Below, piece after piece: positions 22,701-40,300 of a stretch of 64,000 nt of DNA. Positions within the stretch are counted from its first letter, which is position 1. Every line of letters starts with the position of its first letter. Source of the stretch: Haematococcus lacustris (Eukaryota; Chlorophyta; Chlorophyceae; Chlamydomonadales; Haematococcaceae). Both the position numbers and the translations under genes were made by a program. Under the pieces are notes generated by a model. It did no database searches and was not told the origin of the DNA. It saw only the letters and a list, made by a program, of their open reading frames with translations. Where the stretch lies: NCBI GenBank assembly GCA_030144725.1, contig JASKMD010000024.1, positions 5,865,897 through 5,929,896 of the forward strand. Direction: 5' to 3'.

Positions 22701-24415
22701 GCGGCCCATTCCATGGCAGCCCATGTGCTGCTTGGCTGGCCTGCTGTACTGTTTGCATGCCTCAACAAGCCCTTCCCAGCCCCTTGTAACCAGTTTCCTG
22801 CGCGCTTCCTGACCCTTGTCAGCAGTGTTTAGGGCCTGACTCTCATGGGTGGTGTGGGGTAAGCTTGCATAGCCCCTTCCGGGCAGCAGGTGCTGTGTGC
22901 TGCCTGCTGCCCAGGACATGGAGGCCATTGTGAGGCAAGCAGACATTGTGATTGCGGCGTGTGGACAGCCAGCCATGATCAAGGGCAGCTGGATCAAACC
23001 CGGGGCGGCTGTCATCGATGTGGGCACCAACCCAGTGCCAGACACCACCAAGAAGGCAGGCTTCAGGTGCTGCCCCTCTTCCCCCTTCTCCTCCTTCTCC
23101 TCCTCCTCCACGTCACTCCTTCCTCTCTCACTCCTCCCACCACACGCTACCTTCAATACCCCATGTCACACCCACACCCATTACACTATCCTGACACTTC
23201 CATCAAACCCCTTGTGCCTCAGTCACCTTCTCACACACTCACTCACACACTCACTCATCTTGGCTCACATCTCATGCACACATCCTGCCCCTCACACTCC
23301 TCCCACACCTTCCTCACACAGCCCCACTCCCGGCTGCGGCCTGCCTAGCTGCCATGGAGATGTCACACCTACAGCAGCCTGCCTGACACCCAGCAAGGCC
23401 TAGACCTGGTTGGAGACGCCAGTGCTACCCCCCACCGCCCGCCCGCCCGCCCGCCTGCCCGCCTACAGCCGCTGGCCTGCCCCAGCCGCACATGGCATCA
23501 GCTGTGAGCCTCAGCACGATTGCCCTGCAATATTATGTCACATGCTGCAGGCTGGTGGGCGATGTGGAGTATGATGAAGCCGTGAAGGTAGCGGGGGCCA
23601 TCACCCCGGTACCGGGCGGAGTCGGCCCAATGACGATCACCATGCTGCTAAAGGTAAGCCTGTGCATGCGCTTCTTCACGATGGGCAGGCGCGCGTGCCA
23701 TGGTCACAACCTGGACACTCTGGTTTGCATACTTATATGGCTACCCTGGCGAGTTGCTTGCATCACTTACCACGGCATCTAGCAGCAATCAGCATCTGAC
23801 ACTGCACTTGGCTTGCGTGCCTTGCGTCACACTATTGTCACAAGCACGTGGCAACCGGCAGCACATAGCATCTGGCACCGCATTTGAAAGCCACCAGAGC
23901 CACTGCAACACGTCAAGTGAAAGACTCAGCCGACCAGTGTGAAGGCTTGCATGCCATGTGCCACAGCTTTGTCACACCCTTTACCTCCATGGCTGCTCAA
24001 GTCACATGGTTTCAGGTTAAGCACACCCAGTGCACATGTCTGCATGACACCCTGTCTTGCTACCCTGCCTGCTCAACAACAGGCTCCAATGGCGACCAAT
24101 AGATTCGTGAAGTTGAACCCGGCCTGCTTCTGTGGCGCACTTACCTGCACACACATCCATTGCAATGCCATGCCAGAATGGGCATAGAGGGGTGTGCTGA
24201 CCCCAAGCACATATGGTGTATTGCAGAACACCCTGGCCAGTGCACAGAGGGCCATGGCTAAGACCAGCCCTGGAGTTCAAGGGAGACTCAGGTGCGCTGT
24301 CTGCACAGCAACCAACCCTTGCCTTCCCTACGGCTCCTGGAGCAACTACTGTGCATCACATCCTATTTGCTGTACATCACTCATCGTGCATGGTGCATTG
24401 CATGCTGGGCTGTGA
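19761..24415 (+). CDS. folD: Methylenetetrahydrofolate dehydrogenase / methenyltetrahydrofolate cyclohydrolase (FolD)
   Basis: Nine exons: 19761-19958, 20517-20600, 20859-20978, 21234-21335, 21708-21803, 22126-22215, 22915-23066, 23551-23653 and 24227-24415. All splice phases match, giving about 377 residues. The enzyme oxidises 5,10-methylene-THF with NAD(P)+ and hydrolyses the methenyl product to 10-formyl-THF. Family motifs appear in order: [11 protein letters not shown] near residue 37, the catalytic Tyr-Lys pair in [10 protein letters not shown] (Y84, K88), GILVQLPLP (Q132), [10 protein letters not shown] (D153/D155), [25 protein letters not shown] of the nucleotide-binding fold, and [10 protein letters not shown] (about 301-309). 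A 34-residue N-terminal lead could target an organelle but is not a clear transit peptide. The family normally ends near [10 protein letters not shown]; here the frame runs about 50 residues further to TGA 24413-24415, so a last splice may have been missed. Confidence 0.95.
21456..21606. repeat. 12-bp minisatellite CTTGCTTCATAC in folD intron 4
   Basis: About 12 copies of CTTGCTTCATAC, diverged only in the first few units. The intron is 21336-21707. The 12-bp period keeps all frames open, producing the artefactual CFIPCFIP / KQGMKQGM readings. Confidence 0.92.
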
Positions 24416-25013
24416 CATTGGGCTGACCTAGATGACAGCAGCAGCAGCAGCAGCTGGGGTGACTGATGTCACGACAACAGCCAACCTGCGTATGCTGTGT
24501 GGTGGGCTATAGGCTGAATCAAAACATTCAGACGTGCGCTTGCACTGCGCAGGCCAAAGCTGCCATGGCTGGCTTCGGGAGGCGCGGACGGCATGGCAGC
24601 AGTGGGGCTTGGTGCTCTGGTTCTTGGAGCAGTGCTGCGCCATGCTGCCGCACCGTGCCTTGCGTTGTTGCAGCGAACGCGGCGGCGATCTGTTGGGCGC
24701 AGTCAATGAGCGAGGCAAGACAAGGAGACGCAGGGGGTGACGAGCAACAAATGCAGAGTGCCGTAAACCTGCAAAGCTCTGGAACATGGACCGTGCTACA
24801 TGATGGTCCTCAACAAGCTGCTTTGTATGCCCATTTTAGTGCATTAGTCCTGTTTAGCCATAAGGTACGCGCTGTCCGCCAGCAGTAATGTTGGATTGTA
24901 CTCCCGCTCCGCTCTCCCTATAAGAGTTATGATCAAAGCACAGGCTACGAGTTCTGCAGCTGTGGCAGCCTCTGGTGTGTGTCTCCCACTCCATCAATAA
25001 ACTAGTACCTAGT

Positions 25014-25480
25014 TACCGTACTCTCCCGATCGATTCCCGAAGCCTCGGAAACTATAATTGAAATATTATTCCCGAGCCAAAAGTTTCATTGTTTCAAATT
25101 CCCCGATGGCCAAAGTACGTCTTAAGTCACTTTTGAGAACGCCTTCGTGCATAGATATAATTAAGCCTCCCACCCCTAGATCTCACATCAAAATCACATG
25201 ATCACATGATTGTTGACTGTCGAGGTCTCTCTTGACGATTGAGAGACATCCGGAAACGTTGTTCATCGTGTATAAGGAGCTCGCGGTGCCGATTAGCAGC
25301 CGCGTCGGCGGCACTGATGCCCCGGACCACTAACTGGTCCATTGCTGGCACTCTCGTCAAGGTCAACTTATTGTTTGACCACATCCCGAAGGACAAAACA
25401 ATTACATTGTTTACTCTTTCCCGGTTTCCCGAAGGACAAAAAACGATTCGGGATAGGGAATCGATCGGGAGAGTACGGTA
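25014..25480. mobile_element. MITE-like non-autonomous DNA transposon, 467 bp
   Basis: Perfect 25-bp terminal inverted repeats start TACCGTACTCTCCCGATCGA at 25014-25038, with the reverse complement at 25456-25480. Both sides are flanked by TAGT (25010-25013 and 25481-25484), consistent with a 4-bp target-site duplication. The interior is AT-rich compared with neighbouring DNA and has no credible ORF. Direct repeats of CCCGAAGGACAAAA occur at about 25386 and 25428. It sits in the folD-TTLL9 spacer. The superfamily is not assigned. Confidence 0.88.
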
Positions 25481-25714
25481 TAGTAGTTATTAGACCCTAC
25501 CCAACCTTTGTAATATACCATTGAACACAGGCTGCGAGCACGTCATTGTAAAGGCTACTGCTAGTGTGCCTAATGCCCATTTCAGCTCCGCCCATCTGAT
25601 GTGTGCCTCTAGCTGAAGCTCCAACCAATCGAGTGCCAACTGACTGCCTTGGACACTGGGTTTGGTAATCTTCATGCAAGGACATGCCACCTTACCCTAC
25701 CCAAGCCTCTTACT

Positions 25715-25930
25715 TAGGGTGTGTCCGCTAATATTAGCTCCGAGCCAAAAGTAGGGCATTAGCTAATATTAGCGCTAATAATAGCTAAAACGGCGGGAGC
25801 TAGTACGGGGAGCTTAGATGATATGAGCTATCGGGAGCTGGTATGAGCTGATCGGGAGCTGACATGAGCGAATATGGGCTAATATGAGCAAACCGGGAGC
25901 TAATATGAGAACTAATATTAGTTTGGGGGG
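25715..25930. repeat. AT-rich palindromic element with CTAATATTAG motifs and GGGAGCT repeats
   Basis: CTAATATTAG recurs near both edges (25730 and 25912) and at 25763. Between them are five or more copies of a CGGGAGCTNNTATGAGCT-like unit. The left part shares CCGAGCCAAAAGT with the neighbouring MITE (25073). It may be a second, diverged MITE with imperfect ends; no target duplication was identified. Confidence 0.5.
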
Positions 25931-26410
25931 GAACCACCCTACTCTTACTCAAGAACATCCCCTTGTTGACTTCTGTACCTGGCTATTGCCACCGCTTGTG
26001 CGAAAGGGCGTTTTCCTGCTCGCTCCTCGCCTTGCATACCTATCTCACTAAACCCACCGAATCAAACTCGATACGTCGACTAGCCATGCCCGCCTGGCCT
26101 CGCTTGTCGCGGTCTGTGAGCTCTATGCCCGCCTCTACGCGTTCCTGTCTGGGTGTGGCATGGCGGGACGGCCCAGGCACCTGCAAACCTCAGTGGGCTC
26201 GAAGCCCAGAGCGGTTTGTTATGTTCAACGCTGTATACACTGTTCGACCTACAGTGCTCTTCAGCCCAGTACATCACACTCCTTAGCGTCAAATTGTATT
26301 TGAATAGTGATGGGCGCTCGTGCCGCACTCCGAAGCCTCTATGGCTTGATGCAGCAATCACTTACTACAGCCATTGAGCATTGAATGCTCTTCGACATGT
26401 GAGCCTGGAA

Positions 26411-31984
<5,574 letters not shown>

Positions 31985-34447
31985 CTTTTACATTGTTTCC
32001 TATGTAAGTGGCAGGATGGAGCATGTGCACGGCAGGTCACCGTATTAACTGTGGTGCTTGCAGAGTGTGTAGTTACGATGCTTCCAGCAAGCGGCCCTTA
32101 CCAGGTATTGTCTCATACAACGGTATGCTACAATGGACAGAATGCGGGCTCCACTGCTGGTTATATACCGATGTTGTTGAAGCTAAGCTAGAGCTTGGGC
32201 CGGGAAAGGGGATTGAACCTGAAGTGGAACCTGTTGTCCTTGCAACATAAAGCTGCTAGGCTTTAAACTGTCAGTCTCACACATTCAATAAAAACCCACG
32301 TTCCGCAACGATTCGTATCCCTCGAGACAGTCCGGACGACGCGAAGCGGTAATCACCAGAGGTGCGCAGTTACACGCTGGTCTTTGCTCACATCTATACT
32401 ATAATAGGGTATGAATATGCTCCATGTTCAGAAACCCTGAAGTAACTAATGTGATGAAGCACACGGAAGAGGGCCTGTGACAGATGGCTGATACTGATAG
32501 AAACTTTGTAACTTTGTAATGCCACATCACTGATACTGATGTGTATGTGCCTGTGCCCAACGTGTTGACTGTGCGTGAGTACATGTTGCAATGCACAACA
32601 GGGCTGCCACTCACAAAGCCAGGTGGGTTGCTACACCCCTGCACGTGCTTGGTTGAAGGTGGGACAACATCAGCATGGATCTGGTTGTCGTGCCGGCCTA
32701 GAGAATCATGAGGGCTATGACAGCAGCTGTGTCTTTGTTGACCGCCTCTCTGAAATTGTGCACTCTGCCCCTTGCTATGAGTCAAGTGGTAGCCAAGTGG
32801 TAGCCAAGTGGCCATTGATGGTAGCCATGGGGTTACCAAACGTTTCATCAAGCATATCATCCACTGCCCTTCTCAGCAACCAAGGCACCAAGCCAGCCAC
32901 GCAGCCATAGGGCTCTGCTTTGTTGCATGGGCGTGTAGCTAATGGACAAGAGACCAGGCCTAGTTATGGAGTGTACAGATCTTGCCCTGCCATGGGGTGC
33001 TAGTATGGGGCTTTGTTGTGGCCATAAGGCAAGAGTTGCAGTTGCTCGGGAACGGTGTTCTGCTACCACATCTGCGATGGGTGCTTGCAGTCCTACTAGA
33101 TGTTTGCCTTTAGATACTTGTTGCTCATCTACTGTACCCAGCCAGTGGGGTATGCACGTTGTGGCATGCACCTACGGCATGGATTGATGCTAAAGCAAAT
33201 GTTGTTGTTCGTTAACAAACTCTAGTGCCAGGGGCCTTTGCTATGGAGTGTGGAGGCCTGCAGGTGCGAGTGGGGCCAGGTGGGAGGACACGAGGTGCGA
33301 GGGAGTGCAGCAGGTCATGGCACCGTGGACCGAGGTGAAGACATGTCTTGGTGGTGATGTCCCAAAACGATGTAGCGACACAACGAAGGCTTCCCACCTA
33401 CGCATCTGCTCCTGCTACAACGAACACAGCACATAACCAGGGGAACGAGCAGAAAAGGCTCAAGTATGAAGAGTCCCGCGGTCAGTTTGACTATCAGGCC
33501 ACATAGTCTACTGTAACAAGAAGTTAAGGGTGCACATAGTGTCTTGATGAACCGCTAGAGCATACAACCACTCCGTCTCTCGCTTGACAGCGCGAGCGAC
33601 ACAAATGACGAGTGAAAGCTAACAGATGTTAAGAAATATGCGGCTGTTCTAGACGCAGCATCAGCAGTGGTGTGGGTGCGTCAAAGAAGCATTTCAGCTT
33701 CTTAGGTTTCAAACTCGCGATTGCGGCCATCGCAACACAAAGCGCGACTGCACACATACTTGCGTTTGCTTCATCACGGCGTCGTTAAGAAGTTCGAGGG
33801 TGAAGGAGGCGTGCATGGTGATATCTGCCCACAAACTGTAGGCCGGGTTCACGCCTAAGCAGTGCATCATATACATAGCCATGGACGCTCAGGACAGCCG
33901 TAGCGTGTAGCCAAGCGAGCCCTCTACATACTGATGTGCTTCGTTGATCAATCCGCAAACTGTACGATAAATAAACCGCGTGAAACGGACACCCCCCCTT
34001 TTCAAGGCAGTTGGGAGGCCCTGACATCCAGCTGCATGGCTGCATCCTCGCTCGGCGGGGGGGCTGGGAATGGGGCTGGGAGCACTTGCAAAGCCTCTAG
34101 TGTTGCGAGCTGGGGTGGCGGGAACCTGTGCTGGTACCGGTCGGGACCTAGAGGCGCAGTGATGTCCAACTAGAAGCCCCAGTGCCAGCGCATCTCTAGG
34201 CGCGCGGCGTGCTGTGCCGAGGTGCCAGGGTGTGCTTCGGTGCTGTCCGTGGTGGGCGCCCTCCCACCTCAGCGGAAAGACTCAGATTACTGCGAACGGC
34301 GGAAGAGCGACGGTATGTGAAGAAAACTGTGAGGGACGAAGCAGACGAAGCAGACCGCAAGCGGCCGTTTTGTCAGTCACCTGCTCTGGCCCGATCACCT
34401 CTTTTGTATACGAAAATACCATACGCAGGAAAACAGATACGCAAGAA
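31985..34447. other. Spacer between TTLL9 and ATP23, with a possible terminal exon at 33441-33506
   Basis: A TGTAA follows the TTLL9 stop at about 32003. At 33441-33506 (+), after an acceptor-like ACATAACCAG, a short frame reads GNEQKRLKYEESRGQFDYQA and T, then stops at TAG, with TGTAA at 33512. It looks like a last exon, but I could not find matching upstream exons. The minus strand near 33900-33700 also has an open 57-codon frame of unknown meaning. The remainder is AT-richer spacer. Confidence 0.3.
32600..32880 (+). pseudogene. Decayed Ty3/gypsy integrase fragment
   Basis: The + strand reads a GGLLHP-like string with frameshifts, then GYDSSCVFVDRLSEIVHSAP, VAKWPLMVAMGLPNV and a degraded tail. 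This follows the integrase pattern of a linker, then a D-x-x-x-VFVDRLSK-x-x-H core, then a HGLP-like motif. Frameshifts and the absence of neighbouring RT or LTRs mark it as a remnant. The assignment rests on motif resemblance only. Confidence 0.5.
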
Positions 34448-36441
34448 ATGGCTTCTGAAGGGCTCGGGCGGGCTTCGATCGAGGCCCAGCTGGAATCAGA
34501 AGTCCTGGCGTGCAAACGAGTACAAACGCTGATGCGAGCGATGCGGCAGGTGCAGCATGCAGTTGGCCGAGGTACCTGCTGCGTATCTTCGGTATTGCCG
34601 TGCAGCGTTAAAGCATCGCCAGCGTCTTCACTCCTCCCTGTGCCGCAGTTAGGGTGTCCTGTCGACCGTCAATACTTCAACGTGGTGGATTGCAAGATGC
34701 AAGCAGGGGGAGGGTACTCCCCCACGCATGGAGTAGGTTGGTTAGCTGCAGCTCCAAAAGCACCAGCCTGAACCCACAGGGGCTTACTTGCTAAGGATGT
34801 TCAGCTGCAGTCATGGCTCAAGCTGCAGCAACATCACAGCAACTGACATGGAGTGCTCTTGCCACCACACCCGCTACATGCCAGCTCTCATGCGGCATAA
34901 CTAAACTGTTGTTATCATGGCTGCTTGTGATGCGCAGGTAGTCTTGTGCCAGGATGAGCTGCGCACGAAAGAGCAGGCAAGGATGAGCCGCTGCCGCCCC
35001 CTATACATCACACCCATGGCATCTGCACTTTCAGGGTGTCGACTTAGGCATGTTGCAGTTCCCTGCATCATCTTATTATCATCATCATCATCAGCAGCAG
35101 CAGCAGCAGTACATGGCATTGTATGAGGTTCTGCCTTGCTGTGCCTTGCCTTGCCTTCCCTTGCCTTGCCTTGTCTTGTTCTAGGTCCACTCTACGGTGC
35201 TTCATGAGTTGGTGCATGCCTATGACGACTGCCGGGCAGGGCCAGGGGGGCTGGACTGGACAGATTGCCGGCAGCATGCTTGCACTGAGGTAAGGGTAAC
35301 CACACTGTCGGGCAGCAGCAACAGCAGCGGCAGGAGTGACTGGAAGGATGCTGGTGGCGCAGTCCGGGGCCGGGGCAGCGGCAGGGGCAGGGGTGGGGTT
35401 AGGAGTAGGGGCAGGGGCAGGGGCTCCACTGCTAAACAGGGGCTGTCGGCTGCAGCAGTAAACCACGGCAGCACTGGTGAGAAGGTGAGGAGTGGCAAAG
35501 GTTTGGCTATGCGATGGTGGGTTTACACCGTTGTTGTGACCATGAGCCTGGTAGGGCTGGTTGGCCCTGCCCATCAGCAGCTTGCAGATGACAGGGTGCG
35601 CACGGCTCAGCGCTGTGGTGTGTGGCGGCAGGTGCGAGCCGCCCACCTGAGTGGAGACTGTGATTGGAGCCAGGAGGCATGGAGGGGTCAGGTCAGCCTG
35701 GCTCGACCCACCACCTGGCCAGGCTTCCAGCAGCGCTGCATCGCCCGCCGCGCCGCCTTGTCCCTGGCGCTGAACCCCTGCTGCAAGGTGGTGCGGGTAG
35801 GACGTGCAGTGGGGTGCAGAGGGGCGGGGGAGAGCAGGTGAGGGTAGGCTGGCTGATAGGCCTGCATGCACTGCCCCACACTGGGAGCGCATGCTGGCAT
35901 GCCCACACGCATGTCCATGCGCCTGTTGCACTCACCCCGGGCCTCGCTCTACCCTACTGAGGCTGTTGGGCTGACCACCATGGAGATGTGCGCCATGTAA
36001 TGCACATGGGGTGCCATGTCTGGTGTGCCGTTGGTTAGGGGCTGGGCCAGGAGCTTAGATCACTGGCAGGGTGGTATGGGGTGCAAGCGCAGGTAGAGGA
36101 TGAACCCCCAGGGTGCTGCACTATGCCATAACCCCTTGAGCTATACCTGCCTCACCCCCTGCCTAGCTGCTGCACCTGGCTTGCGGTGAACTAGGAGCTC
36201 AAGCAGCCTCTGCCAAGCACCACTGCAAGCAAAGAACACATAAGATGCTGACATTGTGTACCTTCCATTGTGACCAGGAGCAGGAGCCTCGGCCCCCAGC
36301 CCCTCTCATGCTGATTCTGACTCCCCCCTGCTGCTTGCAGGACATTGCCGCTGCCTCAGTGCAGGAGGTCATGGCCAGCTGCTTGGCAGACGTGGCACCC
36401 TTCCAGACAACTGAGGAGTCGGCCTCACTACCGCTCAACCT

Positions 36442-36484
<43 letters not shown>

Positions 36485-36538
36485 GCAGAGCAGCCCCACC
36501 CACAGCCTCACGTCAGCTCACCTACTCAGCCTGGTTAG
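34448..36538 (+). CDS. ATP23: ATP23-type mitochondrial inner-membrane metalloprotease
   Basis: Six exons: 34448-34549, 34649-34732, 34938-34976, 35185-35289, 35632-35787 and 36341-36538, all joining in phase 0, give 227 residues. The intron after 34976 begins GCAAGG, a GC-AG intron. Family signatures: LGCPVDRQYFNVVDC and GGGYSPTHGVVLCQDEL (cysteine motifs of the N-terminal part), the zinc-binding HELVHAYDDCRA (H82-E-L-V-H86), LDWTDCRQHACTE, VRAAHLSGDC and RCIARRA..NPCC, then VMASCLADVAPF. Known role in yeast and human: processing Atp6 and assisting ATP synthase assembly from the intermembrane-space face. The last exon adds a 13-glutamine run and a Pro/Ser tail not typical of the family. Exon 5 includes a Pro/Trp insert (LARPTTWPG) that could instead be mis-modelled. 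Confidence 0.92.
36443..36481 (+). repeat. CAG repeat encoding polyglutamine in the ATP23 C-terminus
   Basis: Thirteen consecutive CAG codons in the terminal exon, downstream of the conserved APF motif, so probably in a disordered tail. Confidence 0.9.
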
Positions 36539-37314
36539 CCACTGCCACGTGCAAGCGGGGGCACCCCTCCTGCTGCTGCTCAACCGTGGACTAGAACGGT
36601 TTTGCTATCATGCAACAGGTTGCATGGCAGGTTTTTGCGGGCTGCTCAGGATTTGAGACTTCTCATAGCCTAGGGCACCCCAGCACGGCACTATGGTACT
36701 CTAAGAAGCATCACATCTTGGCTCCTGCACAAAGCGAGGACCATCGTGCCAGTGATTCGTTGCCAACGTAGGGATCAATGTTGCCAAATTAAAAGTTGCC
36801 AACCGTGCATTGAAAACCTAAGCATGGACATTAGTGATGCCGCATTTGTGCTCGCCGCGTTGACAGCGACACAGTCAGCGGAAGTGGCGCAGCTTTACCG
36901 ACTAATCCCCCACCGATTGCCGTGGACCGACCCCGTCCACGCCGAGGACTGCAGCTAGCTCTTCCGTAGATGCGCGTTGCTACCTTGGCACTTTTTAAGG
37001 AAAACCCTTGACGGTGGGTGTCGCAAAGTCTGTACGGGCGATACACACCCTGGCCGTCGCAATGACTAGTGTCACAGACGATGGCGTCCCCCGCCTCCCT
37101 GCCAAAGCACATCGCTCCCTCGCGCCTGCTCACCCTGCAGGTCGAGCGAGGTCTCGCAACCCAACAGCTGAGAGGGGCCTGACGTGCGGCATCCAGCTAC
37201 CCAGCTGCCCGCCCCTCGGACTGCCGTTGTCTCTGTGCCACAGCCACGTGGGACAGGTCCGAGCAGCACCGCCCGCGACACAGCGAAGCTTAGCCAAGCT
37301 CAGCCAGGGGTGCC

Positions 37315-40300
37315 ATGCCCTCCTCAACAGTGTATGGCCCAGCCCAGCCTGCCAGCCAGCCTGCCTCAGGTCATCGGAGCAGCAGCAATCAGCAAGGGAG
37401 CTGGCCCCAGGGGCCTCCCGTCCCCTTGGCTGCGCCCCCTTGGCGAGCTGATGCTGCCGGCAGCTGGCGAGCAGCAGGGGGGTGCTGCCCCCCAGGCCGC
37501 TCCATGCTGGACTCACCTTCAAATCGCAGCCATGTGCAGCCCTCCACTGCCACGACAGCTGCGGCAGGGGCAGCAACAGCAGCAGGTGGCCCCTGCCCCC
37601 CTGGTGCCCCCCCGGCCTGGGCTGTGGGGCGTGTGAGCGTCTGTGAAGCAGTGCCATTGGCCCGCTACGATGGGGTAGAGGAGACCCTGTGGGATGAGGA
37701 GTGGGGGGACGGGAAGGGGGGTGGCGATGGCGAGGGCGACCTCAGGCCTTCAGGGCCAGCAGCGGTGGCTGGGCTGCAACGGCCTGGGGTGCGTCTCAGG
37801 GCTGCTGCTTCCCCCTTTGGCTCCATGCGCATGTCTGATGCAGCGCCCTGCAGCTCCTCACCGGCCTGTCAGGGGAGGGGAGGGTCAGGCAGGGGGCCAG
37901 CAGCAGCACCCCTGTGCAGCAGCCCCAGCCTCTTCCCTTGCACCCGTGGCTGCACGGAGCAGCCTTGTGGCAGCAGCAGCACCGGTCACAGCGACAGTGT
38001 GACCGCGGCTGAGCAGTTAAGGGCCATGAACATGGAGCAGTCACTGCCCTTGGCAGCAGCAGTACCGTCAGCAGGGGTTGCATCAGGAGCAGCGGCAGCA
38101 GTGGGTGGTGCCTTGGAAACGGGAGGTGGGGAGGCAGCCAATGGCCTCCAGGCCACCTCTTCCCTAAAGCCCATGTACTTCTCGCCAGCCTCAGCCTTCT
38201 CACCCCCTACAGCAAGCCGCCCCCTCACTTCCTCTCACTCCACAGTGGCCCCACCCCTCACTCCCCCTCACTCCCCCTCACACACACCCCACCTGCCATG
38301 CAGCCCCACCCCATCCTTGCATGTGGGCAGCCCTGTCTACACTCAGGCTGAGGCAAGGGCAGTTCCCAACCACAGCTGCCAAGCCAGCCGGCAACCTGAT
38401 CTGCCCTCAACCAAACATATGCTGCTACCAGGAGTCGAGCCTGGGTCTGGCCAGGTGCTGGCAATGCCCACAGAGGTGCCCTGGAGCCCGGCAAGGTGCC
38501 CTGGAGCGGCGCCCGGCATGGTGTCAGTCGGGGGATGCTGCGGCAAAGCGCTACCCTCCGCATCAACAGCGCAGCAGCAGCAGGAGGTGAGGCAGCAGCA
38601 GCAAGAGGTGGGGCAGCAGCAGCAGGAGGTGGGGCAGCAGCAGCAGGAGGTGGGGCAGCAGCAGCAGGAGGTGGGGCTGCAGCAGGGGCAACAGCAAGAG
38701 GTGGGGCAGGAGCTTCGGCAGGAGGAGGGTGGCAAAGAGCAGCAGCAGCTTGCCATGGGGGAGCAGCGGGCGACACCCGCAAGCGACAGCACGGGCGCTG
38801 TGCCGTGTGCCCTCCCATCCTTACCCCTACCCTTGCAGCCACCCTGGACTTTGCCCCCCCTGCCTTCGGCCTCCCCCCCGCCTCACCACCTGCAGTCCCT
38901 GCCACAGCTACCCCCACATACTCTGCACGCAGCCCCTGCCCCTGCCCCTCCCCCTGCCCCTGCCCCTGCCCCTGCCCCTGCCCCTGTCTTACCGCCCCCT
39001 GACCAGCTGGGGCAGCCGTCGCCCTGCCTGCAGCCCGGGCAGCCTCTGCATCCCAACCAGCCGGGGCAGCCCCTGCCCCCTCCTCTGCTGCCGCTGCAAC
39101 AGCGTCCGGCACATGTGGCCGGGAGGCAGGGCGGCAGGGCGGATGAAGCTGCTGCGCGTGCCGACCTGCTGCAGACCTGTCTGCAGGTTTGCTCTCAGGT
39201 AAGCCCGCCAGGGTAGGCCCCTGCAGCCACTCACCTGCACCCCCTCAGGATTGCCATCAGCAGCAGCAGTGGCAGCAACCAGGGTAAGAATGGCCGCAGC
39301 ACATGGCCGCAGCAGCCTGTGTAGGCTGATGAAGCTGTGTTGTCATAGTCTCCTGCCCCTGCTCCGCCCTGCTCCAGCCCCGGGTATCACAGCAGGACTC
39401 ACAGTCAGGCTCACTGCCCTGGCTCCTCAACCCTGAGCCACCTTCCTCCCCTCCCTCACCCCCTGCCATCCCCTTCCTCACCTCCCTCCCACCTGCACTC
39501 CTTCACCCCCGCAGGCAGTGGCCGAATTGGCAGCAGCCCTGCAGCGGACACTGCCCCTGCAGCTGGCGCACCTTGTAGTCGACCGACTGGCCAGCCAAGA
39601 CCTACTGCCTGGTCCTGCAGGCTGTGGTGCATGCCTCGCCAGCTCCCCCTACCCTCCCACCCTGCCAGGCCACCTACTGCCAGGCCATGCAGGCCCTGAG
39701 GTTCTACACCTTACCAGCTGCCCCTACACTCCCACCCTCCAGCTGCAGCAGCAGCCACACACTGCTGCCAGGGCACCGCCCCCGGCAGCCCCTTGCTCCC
39801 ACCCGGCAACCAGTGCACACCTTGGTCTGCCCTCCCTTCCTCCCTCCCACCCTCATACTGAACCTCGGTGTCACTCTTATCATAGTTCCTGCCCCAGCAT
39901 CCTACCAAACCTCTCTCATCCCTTGGATCTGCCTCAGGGCTGGGGCTCAACACCACAGCAGCAAGAACAGCAGCAGGAGCGGCAGCATCAGCAGGAGCGG
40001 CAGCAGCAGGAGCAGCAGCAGCAGCAGGAGCAGCAGGAGCAGCTGCAGCAGGAGCAGCAGGAGGAGCAGGAGGAGCGTGCCAGCAACCTGCGCCCCCAGC
40101 CTGACTGCAGCGCACCCTCAGACCCCCCCCCTGGCCCCACCCCTGGCTCGGACCTTGCCCTCCCGGCTGTCCTCTTGCTCGCCGGCCCTCCCCCTGACGC
40201 TGCCCCTGGCCCACTGATGGGTCAACTCGGAAACTCAGCCCTGGCCGTGCAGCCCCCTGCACCCCCACCCCACACTGTCACCCCCCTCAAACCCCTCGTC

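Noticed and set aside
38343..38792. Minus-strand Cys-rich ORF (SCCCCPT repeats)
   Set aside because: It is the shadow of the plus-strand QQQQEVG coding repeat.
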